Under the pieces are notes generated by a model. That model ran no database searches. It worked only from the letters and a program-made list of their open reading frames with translations, and had not been told where the DNA came from. From Niastella yeongjuensis (GTDB lineage: Bacteria; Bacteroidota; Bacteroidia; Chitinophagales; Chitinophagaceae), in the NCBI RefSeq assembly GCF_900110245.1, contig NZ_FOCZ01000005.1, forward strand, positions 558,001-622,000: 64,000 bases of DNA, read 5' to 3'. Positions 23,534 to 31,783 of this stretch are shown here, piece after piece (position 1 is the first letter of the stretch; each line of letters opens with the position of its first letter). Position numbers and translations under genes: made by a program.

Positions 23534-24465
23534 CCGTTAAAATCGAAAAGCGTGGCGGTAAAAACAGATTTCTCTCTTTTCTTCATCACCACATCCCAAT
23601 TGCCATTGTAGCGAAGTACTTTGGGAACGAGGTAGTTGTTGAATTTTGTCATTTCAACTTCCATGCGAACGTTGAAATCATATACACCGGCATCATAGCT
23701 AAGGTCGTAGTTGCGGGCAACAATTTCCCAGGTATTTATATTGAACCAGGTGGTCATGTTGTTTACTACCACCTTGTCTTTTTCTCCGGTTGACAGATCT
23801 GCCCGTGGTATACAAGTGAACACATAACACATTTCGCCTTTGAACTCATTCATATCGATGGTGAAATCATAGCGCGCAGCCACTTCATCATCGAACAAAG
23901 CCACTTTATTGCCAATGAAGGGAATACCGGGGATCCTTTTACCGGGATTAAAGAATAGCATTTTCAGTTGTTCCTTATGTTTAGCCAATCCACTTTTTCC
24001 CTGCGTGCTAAAGGAGGCATCTTTTACTATATTGGTTTCGCCGCAAATGGTGTCTGCGGCAAAAAACAAACCGGCATACATGCCGGCTGTATAATAGTTG
24101 AATTGATGATGCTTGTTGTAAATATCGCCCGTGGTTTGTTCTTCCAGTATCTGGGTATAGCGGCAGCCATGGCTCACCACCTGTTTGGTACGACTGTGCA
24201 GGGAAGCCGTTACCTGTTCTTTTTTATCGAACATCGCAATATCGTTCAGGGAAGTATATCCCAGTACTTTCAAATTGCGGAAGGCTTTGTAAAAAGTAGT
24301 ATCGTTCCTGATGCGTTCAATAAAAGCAGCCACATTCAGGTTGTTGCGCACAACCACCTCCTTTAATGTAACCGCTTTGTTCTGCACTCTTACCAGGGAA
24401 TCCTGGGCATAGAGCGGACCCGAAATGATCAAACAAATAAGAACGCGCCAGCAGCCTGGTAGCAT
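23521..24465 (-). CDS. Secreted conserved hypothetical protein, 314 aa
   Basis: Exported protein with signal peptide MLPGCWRVLICLIISGPLYA. The mature N-terminus VTLKEVVVRNNLNVAAFIER continues as a helix with DTTFYKAFRNLKVL, then a beta-rich body (HQFNYYTAGMYAGLFFAADT, YDFTIDMNEFKGEMCYVFTC, TTWFNINTWEIVARNYDLSY, MEVEMTKFNNYLVPKVLRYN). The architecture recalls Bacteroidota outer-membrane-associated proteins that follow carboxypeptidase-like or TonB-box segments, but I do not recognise a named family. An ATG at 24465 is chosen; a GTG at 24474 would overlap the def stop. It is the last gene after def and is probably cotranscribed with it. Confidence 0.72.
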   Translation of the reverse strand: MLPGCWRVLICLIISGPLYAQDSLVRVQNKAVTLKEVVVRNNLNVAAFIERIRNDTTFYKAFRNLKVLGYTSLNDIAMFDKKEQVTASLHSRTKQVVSHGCRYTQILEEQTTGDIYNKHHQFNYYTAGMYAGLFFAADTICGETNIVKDASFSTQGKSGLAKHKEQLKMLFFNPGKRIPGIPFIGNKVALFDDEVAARYDFTIDMNEFKGEMCYVFTCIPRADLSTGEKDKVVVNNMTTWFNINTWEIVARNYDLSYDAGVYDFNVRMEVEMTKFNNYLVPKVLRYNGNWDVVMKKREKSVFTATLFDFNGQRQ

Positions 24466-24473
24466 GGGGAACA

Positions 24474-25052
24474 CTATTTAGGAAAAATCATTTTATAGTC
24501 GGCCCTTACCTTGCCTTTTGAAATATCATCGAGTTTACCACGCAACAGTTTGCGTTTGAAAGGCTTCAGGTAATCGATAAATAATTTTCCTTCTATATGG
24601 TCGTATTCATGCAGAATGATACGGGCGGTAATGCCATTGAATGTTTTTTCGTGGGGCACAAAGTTCTCGTCTACATACGTAAGGGTTACGGTTTCTTTAC
24701 GCATCACATCTTCCCTGATTTTGGGAATGCTTAAACAACCTTCGTTGTAAGCCCATTCTTCGCCATCGAGTTCTTTTATTCTTGCATTGATGAACGCCTG
24801 TTTAACGCCTGGTTCATCGGGGTATTTTCCTTTTTCATCCTCTTCCTGGTTCTCAAAGATCTGCGCACTGTCTATTACAAATAAGCGAATATCTTTATTG
24901 ATCTGTGGCGCAGCCAATCCCACCCCATTGCTGGCGTACATGGTTTCCCACATATCTTCAATCAATTTTGCCAGGTTTGGGTAGTCGGGAGTAATTTCCC
25001 TGCCCTCTTTTCTCAAAATATCAGCGCCATATGCTACGATCGGTAATATCAT
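24474..25052 (-). CDS. def: Peptide deformylase
   Basis: A 192-residue PDF that removes the N-formyl group from new proteins in the cytoplasm. All three motifs are present: GVGLAAPQI (motif 1), EGCLSIP (motif 2, metal-binding Cys), and HEYDHIEGKLF (motif 3, HExxH metal site). Length is normal. It contains an acidic insertion ENQEEDEKGKYPDEPG between motifs 1 and 2, common in Bacteroidota PDFs. A -7 element lies at 25083-25090. Downstream is the secreted hypothetical 23521 gene, starting at the def stop. Confidence 0.95.
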   Translation of the reverse strand: MILPIVAYGADILRKEGREITPDYPNLAKLIEDMWETMYASNGVGLAAPQINKDIRLFVIDSAQIFENQEEDEKGKYPDEPGVKQAFINARIKELDGEEWAYNEGCLSIPKIREDVMRKETVTLTYVDENFVPHEKTFNGITARIILHEYDHIEGKLFIDYLKPFKRKLLRGKLDDISKGKVRADYKMIFPK

Positions 25053-25082
25053 TCTTTAACGGTTGTTTTTAAAATCAGCTTG

Positions 25083-25090
25083 CAAAGTTA
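25083..25090 (-). promoter_or_regulatory. TAnnTTTG -7 element for def
   Basis: Minus strand TAACTTTG, 30 nt upstream of the def ATG. Confidence 0.55.
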
Positions 25091-25135
25091 CTTGAAAAAA
25101 ACGAGCTGTTGTTAAGGCATATTACATATTGGAAA

Positions 25136-25549
25136 TCAACTAATACTGCGTAAATATTCCTGTAACATGATAGTGGCTGCTATTTCATCTACCAGGGCTT
25201 TGTTCTGGCGTTGTTTTTTCTTCAACCCCATTTCAATCATAGCCTGGGAGGCCATTTTTGAAGTATAGCGTTCATCCCACATTTTTATGGGGATGGTGGG
25301 AAATTCTTTTTTCAGCCGTTCTACCGCTTTTTTTACCAGCGGTGTGGCGTGCGTATCGGTATCGTCCCAGTTTTTAGGTTCGCCCATCAGGATCAGCTCC
25401 ACCGGTTCTTTGGCGAAGTATTCTTTCAGGAATTTGAATAACTGGGGTGTTTGAACCGTGGTTAATCCCGTAGCAATGATCTGCAGGGGATCGGTAACGG
25501 CCAAACCAGTACGTTTTCCGCCGTAGTCTATAGATAGTATGCGGGCCAT
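25136..25549 (-). CDS. ruvX: RuvX/YqgF, putative Holliday-junction resolvase or pre-16S rRNA nuclease
   Basis: A 137-residue RNase H-fold protein. N-terminal catalytic strand ILSIDYGGKRTGLAVTD carries the conserved Asp; GEPKNWDDT, the conserved DERYTSKMA and C-terminal VDEIAATIMLQEYL complete the RuvX/YqgF pattern. Homologs mature the 5' end of 16S rRNA or act on DNA junctions. The start is 4 nt downstream of the UbiA-type gene's stop, so the two form an operon. Confidence 0.93.
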   Translation of the reverse strand: MARILSIDYGGKRTGLAVTDPLQIIATGLTTVQTPQLFKFLKEYFAKEPVELILMGEPKNWDDTDTHATPLVKKAVERLKKEFPTIPIKMWDERYTSKMASQAMIEMGLKKKQRQNKALVDEIAATIMLQEYLRSIS

Positions 25550-25553
25550 TACA

Positions 25554-26510
25554 TTAGTTAATTGCGTTATAAGCTATCACCAGGTCAATGATCACGAATA
25601 CGGCAAACACCACACTGGCAATACCGTTGGCGGTCATAAAGGCCAGGTTCACGCGACGCAGATCGGTGGGTTTTACAATGGAGTGCTGGTACAGCAACAT
25701 GCCCACAAAAACAGCCACGCCTACCCAGTACAACCAGTGAAAATGACCATACACACCAGCCATGATAACACAGGCGGCGCTCAGTACATGCAACAGTTCC
25801 GATACGCGCAGCCCTTTCTTTTTACCCAGCCAGGCAGGTATGGAATGTAGTTGTTTCGATTTATCGAATTCTTCGTCCTGCAGGGCGTAAATAATATCAA
25901 ATCCGCTTACCCAGAAGATCACCGTGAAAGAAAACAGAATGGGCAGCAGAGAAAATACACCGGTCACCGCCAGGTAAGCACCAATGGGTGCCAGCGATAA
26001 TCCCAGGCCCAGTACCAGGTGGCAAAGCGGGGTGAACCGTTTGGTATAGCTATAGAACAACACCACAAACAACGCTACTGGCGACAATAAAAAGCAAATG
26101 CGGTTAATGAACCAGGTGGTGATCATAAATGCCACAGCACAAAAAAAAGTGAACAACAGCACATTGTTTGCTTTTAAGATACCGGCTGGTATTTCGCGAA
26201 TGGCAGTGCGGGGGTTCTGGCTATCAAACTCGCGGTCGAGGTATCGGTTGAAGGCCATGGCGGCGCTGCGTGCAAAGATCATACACAGGATAACCAGTGC
26301 CAACAAAATGCCTAACCGGCCATAATTGGGGGTGAACCTGAAAATGGTATGCACACTCCCTCCTGCATTGCCCAATGCCTGCCGGGCATCGGCCATGCCG
26401 CCGGTCATGAAGGAATACACGCCCAGCATAAAGCCGATCAGCGCAAAGGGCATTGCGAAAATGGTGTGCGCAAACTTGATCAGGCTGAGGTATTTTTTAA
26501 CGGTGCTCAT
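25554..26510 (-). CDS. UbiA-family prenyltransferase (quinone biosynthesis)
   Basis: A 318-residue integral membrane prenyltransferase with eight or nine helices. The two aspartate-rich prenyl-diphosphate/Mg sites are NRYLDREFDSQNPRTAIREI (about 100-120) and GFDIIYALQDEEFDKSKQL (about 210-228). The NRYLDREFD...NPRTA form occurs in UbiA proper and in the MqnP group of the futalosine menaquinone route. Because Bacteroidota make menaquinone, an MqnP-like or MenA-like role is more likely than ubiquinone synthesis; this is inference. It is the first gene of a pair with ruvX. Confidence 0.88.
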   Translation of the reverse strand: MSTVKKYLSLIKFAHTIFAMPFALIGFMLGVYSFMTGGMADARQALGNAGGSVHTIFRFTPNYGRLGILLALVILCMIFARSAAMAFNRYLDREFDSQNPRTAIREIPAGILKANNVLLFTFFCAVAFMITTWFINRICFLLSPVALFVVLFYSYTKRFTPLCHLVLGLGLSLAPIGAYLAVTGVFSLLPILFSFTVIFWVSGFDIIYALQDEEFDKSKQLHSIPAWLGKKKGLRVSELLHVLSAACVIMAGVYGHFHWLYWVGVAVFVGMLLYQHSIVKPTDLRRVNLAFMTANGIASVVFAVFVIIDLVIAYNAIN

Positions 26511-26554
26511 TTATTAATGTTGAATATTGAATTTTGACTGGTGATTGAAATTTC

Positions 26555-26582
26555 TTGCCTATTGCCCATTGCCTATTTTACT
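26555..26582. repeat. Heptamer array TTGCCTA covering the trmH-family stop
   Basis: TTGCCTA, TTGCCCA, TTGCCTA, TTTTACT. The minus-strand TAG (26559-26561) is within it, so the C-terminus IGNGQ is read from the repeat. Same word as 3214. A weaker ATTGAAT-type array at about 26513-26550 lies on the ubiA side. Confidence 0.85.
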
Positions 26583-27098
26583 CCTAACCAATTCCCACAA
26601 CACAATTCCGGCGGCTACAGAAATATTCAGGGAATGCTTCATGCCTAATTGCGGAATTTCGATGCAGCCATCGCACAGTTTGATCACATCCTGGTCTACC
26701 CCGGTTACTTCATTGCCAAATACAACAGCCACCTGCAGGTGTTGGTTCATATTGAACTGGTGAAGGGGAATGCTGTTCTGCACCTGCTCAATGGCATAAA
26801 CCTGGTAGCCATCGTCTTTCAGCCGTTGCACGGCTTCAAGGGTTGTTTCGGCATATTTCCATTCCACCGTTTCAGTAGCGCCCAAAGCTGTTTTATGAAT
26901 ATCGCGGTGCGGCGGCTGGGGGGTATACCCACACAAATAAATACCCCGTAATAAAAAAGCGTCGGCCGTACGGAACACGCTGCCTACGTTGTGCATGCTG
27001 CGGATATTATCCAGCACCACTATCACCGGCATTTTTTCGGCCTCTTTAAATTCATGAACCGACTTGCGGTTCAATTCGTCCATACTTAGCTTACGCAT
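26559..27098 (-). CDS. SpoU/TrmH-family RNA 2'-O-methyltransferase
   Basis: A 179-residue SPOUT methyltransferase that uses SAM to methylate ribose in tRNA or rRNA. Family motifs: VVLDNIRSMHNVGSVFRTAD (motif 1), VAVVFGNEVTGV (motif 2), and IPQLGMKHSLNISVAAGIVL (motif 3, knotted SAM site). There is no extra N-terminal substrate-binding domain, so the target cannot be named. Its last five residues come from a repeat array. Divergent from mutS with promoter at 27104-27111, only 5 nt from the ATG. Confidence 0.92.
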   Translation of the reverse strand: MRKLSMDELNRKSVHEFKEAEKMPVIVVLDNIRSMHNVGSVFRTADAFLLRGIYLCGYTPQPPHRDIHKTALGATETVEWKYAETTLEAVQRLKDDGYQVYAIEQVQNSIPLHQFNMNQHLQVAVVFGNEVTGVDQDVIKLCDGCIEIPQLGMKHSLNISVAAGIVLWELVRSKIGNGQ

Positions 27099-27103
27099 GG
27101 CGG

Positions 27104-27111
27104 CAAAGGTA
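27104..27111 (-). promoter_or_regulatory. TAnnTTTG -7 element for the trmH-family gene
   Basis: Minus strand TACCTTTG, 5 nt before the ATG at 27098, so transcription probably starts at or next to the ATG. The -33 region would lie in the adjacent repeat array. Confidence 0.5.
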
Positions 27112-27120
27112 ATTGAAAAA

Positions 27121-27309
27121 GGCAGAAGGCAGCGGGCAAAGGGCAGAAAGCCGCGACGCGGCGGAGGAAGGAAGTCAGAAGTAAGAGGTGGGAAGTCAGA
27201 AGAGTCCGAAATTACGAACTCCTGGGTTTTCCATATACCGCTGAAAATAGCGAGCTTCGTACTTCCTACGTCTTACGTCCTATTTCCTGCTTCTTACCTC
27301 CTACTTCCA
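27121..27309. repeat. Two word families in the trmH-mutS divergent region
   Basis: 27121-27148 is GGCAGAA, GGCAGCG, GGCAAAG, GGCAGAA. 27164-27205 is GAGGAAG, GAAGTCA, GAAGTAA, GAGGTGG, GAAGTCA, GAAGAGT. The complementary arm 27254-27309 is GCTTCGT, ACTTCCT, ACGTCTT, ACGTCCT, ATTTCCT, GCTTCTT, ACCTCCT, ACTTCCA. The second and third arrays are inverted partners of 6 and 8 units separated by about 50 nt. This array field fills most of a 323-nt promoter region that contains no gene. Confidence 0.88.
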
Positions 27310-27408
27310 GGCCCATAATCAAGATGGTCAACGCAATCAACCCCAGCAACTTGCCCCCAATTTACCCACATCCCTCAAACGGCTTTTTAAAACGGCAATC
27401 AAACCCTA

Positions 27409-27416
27409 TATATTTG
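27409..27416 (+). promoter_or_regulatory. TAnnTTTG -7 element for mutS
   Basis: TATATTTG ends 5 nt before the mutS ATG at 27422, implying a leaderless or nearly leaderless mRNA. Confidence 0.5.
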
Positions 27417-27421
27417 CCCCC

Positions 27422-30049
27422 ATGTCGAAAGCTGCTACTACAGAAACTCCTTTGATGCAACAACACAGGGCTATTAAACAACGATATCCCGATGCGGTGC
27501 TGCTTTTTAGAGTAGGTGATTTTTACGAAACTTTTGGCGAGGACGCTGTAGTGGCTTCGCAGGTGCTGGGTATTACCCTCACCAAACGCAATAATGGCGC
27601 TGCCTTCAGCAGCGAGCTGGCAGGGTTCCCCCACCACGCCCTCGACACCTACCTGCACAAACTGGTGCGGGCCGGTTACCGGGTAGCCATTTGCGATCAG
27701 CTGGAAGATCCCAAAGCAGCGAAAGGCATTGTGAAACGCGGCGTAACCGAATTGGTGACGCCCGGGGTGGCCACCAACGACAAAATGCTGGAACATAACA
27801 GCAATAACTTCCTGGCCGGTATTCATTTTACCGAAGACCATGCAGGTATTGCCTTCCTGGATATTTCAACCGGTGAATTCTTTGTTGCCGAAGGCAATTC
27901 AGAATACATAGATAAACTGTTACAAACGCTGAAGCCCGCGGAAGTAATTTTTCAGCGCAGCTTTCAAAAGCATTTCAAAGAGGTGTTTGGTTCCCGCTTT
28001 TACACCTACACCATGGAAAGCTGGATCTTCGATGGCCCCTATGCCACCGAAAGCCTGCTGAAACATTTTAATACCCATTCGCTGAAAGGTTTCGGGGTTG
28101 AAGAACTTCCCCTGGGCATTGTGGCCGCCGGTGCGGTGCTGCATTATCTGAAAGATACCGAGCACCCCAACCTGCAACACATCACCAGTATTCAACGCAT
28201 CGATCGCGACGACTACCTGTGGATGGACCGTTTTACCATTCGCAACCTGGAGCTGATCAGCACCGGACAGGGCGATGGCAACAACCTGCACAAAGTGCTC
28301 GACAATACGGTATCGCCTATGGGCGCCCGTTTGCTGAAACGCTGGATCCTGTTGCCATTAAAAGACATCAACCGCATCAACGAACGATTGGAGCTGGTTG
28401 AGTTCTTTATTAAGGAAGTTGACCTGCGTAACAAACTGATCCAACACATAAAACAATGTGGCGATATAGAGCGGCTGGTGAGTAAGATCCCGCTGAAAAA
28501 GATCAACCCGCGTGAAGTGCTGCAAATAGCCCGTGGCCTTCGGCATATTGAAGAAATAAAAAGTATCTGCAGCAATGCTGAAAGCGCATACCTGAAACGG
28601 CTGGCCGATTCGTTGAACGCCTGCCACAATATTGAAGAAAAGATCACCAAAGAGATCATCGACAATCCACCGGTGGCGGTGGCCAAAGGCGGCGCCATTC
28701 AACCCGGCATTCACGCCGAACTGGATGAGCTGCGCAATATTGCCACCAATGGGAAAGAATACCTGGTGCAACTGCAGCAAAAGGAATCGGAGAAAACAGG
28801 GATCTCGTCTTTAAAGATCGGTTTCAATAACGTATTTGGTTATTATTTGGAAGTAACCAATTCGCACAAAAGCAAGGTTCCGGCCGAATGGATGCGCAAG
28901 CAAACCCTGGCCAATGCCGAAAGATACATTACCGCCGAGCTGAAGGAATATGAAGAAAAGATAACCGGCGCTGAAGACAAGATCATGGCCATCGAGCTGG
29001 AGATCTATGAAAAGCTGCTGCTGGAATTACAGGAATACATTGCGCCCATGCAGGTGAATGGCAACGTACTGGCCATTCTCGATTGCCTGTTGTGTTTTGC
29101 GCACAATGCCCTGCATTATAATTATAAAAAACCTGAGCTGCACGAAGATGGGGTGCTTGACCTGAAAGAAAGCCGCCACCCGGTTATAGAACGCAATCTA
29201 CCGGTGGGTGAACCCTATATCTCCAACGATGTATTGCTGGAACCGGCTTCGCAACAGGTGATCATCCTTACCGGACCAAACATGAGCGGTAAAAGCGCCA
29301 TCTTACGACAAACAGCGTTGATTACGCTGATGGCACATATGGGCAGCTTTGTACCGGCTACCACCGCACACATTCCGCTTACCGATAAAATATTTACCCG
29401 GGTGGGCGCCTCCGATAATTTAAGCGGCGGCGAAAGTACCTTCATGGTAGAGATGAATGAAACGGCCAGCATCATCAATAACATTTCTTCCCGCAGTTTG
29501 ATTTTGCTCGATGAAATTGGCCGCGGTACCAGTACCTACGATGGTATTTCCATTGCATGGAGCATTGCAGAGTACCTGCACCAAAGCCCCCATGCGCCCA
29601 AAACGCTGTTTGCCACCCATTATCATGAATTGAATGAGCTGGAGGACAAACTGCCCCGTATAAAGAACTACCACATCACCAATAAAGAAGTAGGTAACAA
29701 AATCATCTTCCTGCGTAAACTGGCCCCCGGTGGCAGCACCCACAGTTTTGGTATTCACGTGGCCAAAATGGCGGGCATGCCCGCAGCCCTCATTGACCGG
29801 GCCAATGAGATCTTAAAAGTGCTGGAGAAAAAGCACGAAGACCAGCCGACTACTGGCGGAAATATTCAAAACAAACTGCAGAACCAGGTAAAAGAGGTTG
29901 CCAGCCCCAAAGTACAGCTGTCGATCTTCGACTCCCACAGCGAAACCTTTGGCGATATCCGCAAAATGCTCAACGATATCGACATTAACCGCTTAACCCC
30001 CGTAGAAGCGCTTTTAAAGCTAAATGAAATAAAAAATCTGGTTAAATAA
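27422..30049 (+). CDS. mutS: DNA mismatch repair protein MutS
   Basis: An 875-residue MutS1. Mismatch-binding domain I starts with PDAVLLFRVGDFYETFGEDA, the Phe-x-Glu motif that stacks on mispairs being DFYETF. Connector, lever and clamp domains follow (about 130-560). The ABC-type ATPase has Walker A TGPNMSGKSAILRQ (near 617-628), the STFMVEMNETA signature region, Walker B LILLDEIGRGTSTYDG, and the helix-turn-helix (HVAKMAGMPAALIDRANEIL). The C-terminal extension ends in KNLVK. Full length. It has its own promoter next to a repeat-rich region. Confidence 0.97.
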   Translation: MSKAATTETPLMQQHRAIKQRYPDAVLLFRVGDFYETFGEDAVVASQVLGITLTKRNNGAAFSSELAGFPHHALDTYLHKLVRAGYRVAICDQLEDPKAAKGIVKRGVTELVTPGVATNDKMLEHNSNNFLAGIHFTEDHAGIAFLDISTGEFFVAEGNSEYIDKLLQTLKPAEVIFQRSFQKHFKEVFGSRFYTYTMESWIFDGPYATESLLKHFNTHSLKGFGVEELPLGIVAAGAVLHYLKDTEHPNLQHITSIQRIDRDDYLWMDRFTIRNLELISTGQGDGNNLHKVLDNTVSPMGARLLKRWILLPLKDINRINERLELVEFFIKEVDLRNKLIQHIKQCGDIERLVSKIPLKKINPREVLQIARGLRHIEEIKSICSNAESAYLKRLADSLNACHNIEEKITKEIIDNPPVAVAKGGAIQPGIHAELDELRNIATNGKEYLVQLQQKESEKTGISSLKIGFNNVFGYYLEVTNSHKSKVPAEWMRKQTLANAERYITAELKEYEEKITGAEDKIMAIELEIYEKLLLELQEYIAPMQVNGNVLAILDCLLCFAHNALHYNYKKPELHEDGVLDLKESRHPVIERNLPVGEPYISNDVLLEPASQQVIILTGPNMSGKSAILRQTALITLMAHMGSFVPATTAHIPLTDKIFTRVGASDNLSGGESTFMVEMNETASIINNISSRSLILLDEIGRGTSTYDGISIAWSIAEYLHQSPHAPKTLFATHYHELNELEDKLPRIKNYHITNKEVGNKIIFLRKLAPGGSTHSFGIHVAKMAGMPAALIDRANEILKVLEKKHEDQPTTGGNIQNKLQNQVKEVASPKVQLSIFDSHSETFGDIRKMLNDIDINRLTPVEALLKLNEIKNLVK

Positions 30050-30201
30050 GGATCACTGGTCGCCCGAATGTGCTGCCTCATCGAAAAAAGTACCAAAGTT
30101 GTACCATTAATATAATCTTGTGCCGCAATAACCCGCTTGCTAACTCGTTTTTATAAGTAGTAACCCGTAGATCCTTTTAATTATTTAATTGTACCCCGCC
30201 C

Positions 30202-31701
30202 GTGAAAACTGGTAAACTCTTTATTATCAGCCTGTTCCTATTTGGCAGGCTGGCAGCACAATGCCCCGGCGCCTCAGGTGATCAAACCTCCTATGGCACC
30301 AACGACACCTGGATAGGATATGTCTATGACAACGACGATTTCACCAATTATATGGGCTTTATAAACGAAGGCGCACCCGGCCTTATGAACTTCGACCAGC
30401 ACTTTGGCGACGTTGATGAAATGACCTATCCCACCAGCAACTGCAGCATCCGAACCAATAGCTTTTCCATCCGCTATAAGCTCAGAAAAAACTTTCCCGA
30501 CGATACGTACGCGTTCACCATCAGCGGTGATGACGGGTATCGCCTGAGTTTGGATGGCGGCACCACCTGGATCATTGGTGACTGGGGCGGCCATGGTTAT
30601 ACCAGCCGCAGTGTAAGCGTTCACTTGAACGGGCCCGTAAATATGGTGATCGAATACTTCGACCAGGGCGGCGGTCAACGGATAACTTTTCAGGCCTGCG
30701 GCGGCATTACCGACGAAACGGTATACGGCACCAACAATATCTGGCGCGGGTACGTATACGACAATCCGGATTTTACCGCATGGAAGGGTATTGTATTTGA
30801 AGGTTCGGCTGCCAATCCCTTCTTCGATCAAAACTTTGGGGGCGACGACGTTACCTACAATACCAGTAACTGTTCTATAGAAACGCAATCGTTCAGCATC
30901 CGTTACCGCCTCAGGAAAACATTCCCCCTACTCACCAATATTACCTTCCTGGTAAGTGGGGATGACGGCTATCGGTTTAGTTTGGATGGCGGCGCCAACT
31001 GGGTGATCAACAACTGGGGTGATCACGTATACATGACGGGAAGTTACAGCACTGCCTTAAATGCCGGTACGTACGATATGGTGGTGGAATATTATGATAA
31101 TGGCGCTGCCAACCGGGTGAGTTTTGATATGAACTCTATCATTCTGCCCGTGCAGCTGCTGCAATTCAATGGCCGGTTGCAAAACGAACAAACCCAATTG
31201 AACTGGACCACTCCCCTTTCAAGCAATACTGATCACTTTGTAGTAGATAGAAGTAATGATGGCCGCCAGTTCTTTAGTATTGGCGAAGTGAAAGCAGCAG
31301 CAGGAATAACCAATGCCAACGGTATCCGCTTCAGCTTTACCGATGCGTCTACATTAACCGGCACCCAATATTACCGGTTGAGACTGATTGATAAGAATGG
31401 TACGACTACTTACTCTGAAACCATCACTATAAAAAATAACACCACCGGCCAGGCAAGAATATACCCAACAGTTATTCAGCCAAACACTTCCCTGTGGTTA
31501 CAAACCGGTAAACAACTCGAGAATGTGACCATCACAGTTACCGATATCATGGGCCGGGCTGTTATGCAACAACACGCTTCGGTATTACCTGGTAATCAAA
31601 CCACCAGTTATTCGCTGCCGAATATGGTGAAAGGAACTTATGTAGTGAAAGTTAAAGATGCTATGGGTGTGCAATTGACCCAAAAGATTATTGTTCCTTA
31701 G
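30202..31701 (+). CDS. T9SS-secreted protein with two PA14-like repeats
   Basis: A 499-residue extracellular protein starting at GTG. Signal peptide MKTGKLFIISLFLFGRLAAQ. Two homologous repeats of about 145 residues follow (about 30-168 and 175-315), each with YGTN(D/N)xW.GYVYDN, FSIRY(K/R)LRK, the calcium-loop-like SGDDGYR(L/F)SLDGG, and a closing V(I/V)EY(F/Y)D. These features fit the PA14/GLEYA carbohydrate-binding type. Then comes a fibronectin-like segment and a type A T9SS sorting domain (RIYPTVIQPN ... KGTYVVKVKD ... QKIIVP). Probably a cell-surface or released sugar-binding protein; ligand unknown. A heptamer array starts directly after the stop. Confidence 0.85.
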   Translation: MKTGKLFIISLFLFGRLAAQCPGASGDQTSYGTNDTWIGYVYDNDDFTNYMGFINEGAPGLMNFDQHFGDVDEMTYPTSNCSIRTNSFSIRYKLRKNFPDDTYAFTISGDDGYRLSLDGGTTWIIGDWGGHGYTSRSVSVHLNGPVNMVIEYFDQGGGQRITFQACGGITDETVYGTNNIWRGYVYDNPDFTAWKGIVFEGSAANPFFDQNFGGDDVTYNTSNCSIETQSFSIRYRLRKTFPLLTNITFLVSGDDGYRFSLDGGANWVINNWGDHVYMTGSYSTALNAGTYDMVVEYYDNGAANRVSFDMNSIILPVQLLQFNGRLQNEQTQLNWTTPLSSNTDHFVVDRSNDGRQFFSIGEVKAAAGITNANGIRFSFTDASTLTGTQYYRLRLIDKNGTTTYSETITIKNNTTGQARIYPTVIQPNTSLWLQTGKQLENVTITVTDIMGRAVMQQHASVLPGNQTTSYSLPNMVKGTYVVKVKDAMGVQLTQKIIVP

Positions 31702-31707
31702 TTCTGA

Positions 31708-31780
31708 GTTCAAAGTTTAAAGTTTAAAGCCGTAAGCGAATAGATATTTGCTTACGGCTTTTGGCTTATAGCTTATTGCT
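31708..31780. repeat. Heptamer array GTTTAAA with terminator hairpin inside
   Basis: GTTCAAA, GTTTAAA, GTTTAAA, GCCGTAA starting 7 nt after the stop at 31701, then the hairpin at 31726-31761, then TGGCTTA, TAGCTTA. The terminator stem itself is built from the same GCCGTAA/TTACGGC heptamers. Confidence 0.75.
31726..31764. terminator. Terminator after the PA14-like protein gene
   Basis: AAAGCCGTAAGC-N12-GCTTACGGCTTT, a 12-bp perfect stem followed by T residues; 24 nt after the stop at 31701 and 20 nt before the stop of the convergent 31784 gene. Confidence 0.85.
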
Positions 31781-31783
31781 GTA

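Noticed and set aside
27920-28698. Minus-strand ORFs of 123 and 161 residues inside mutS
   Set aside because: They are shadows of the mutS reading frame; no independent motif or promoter.
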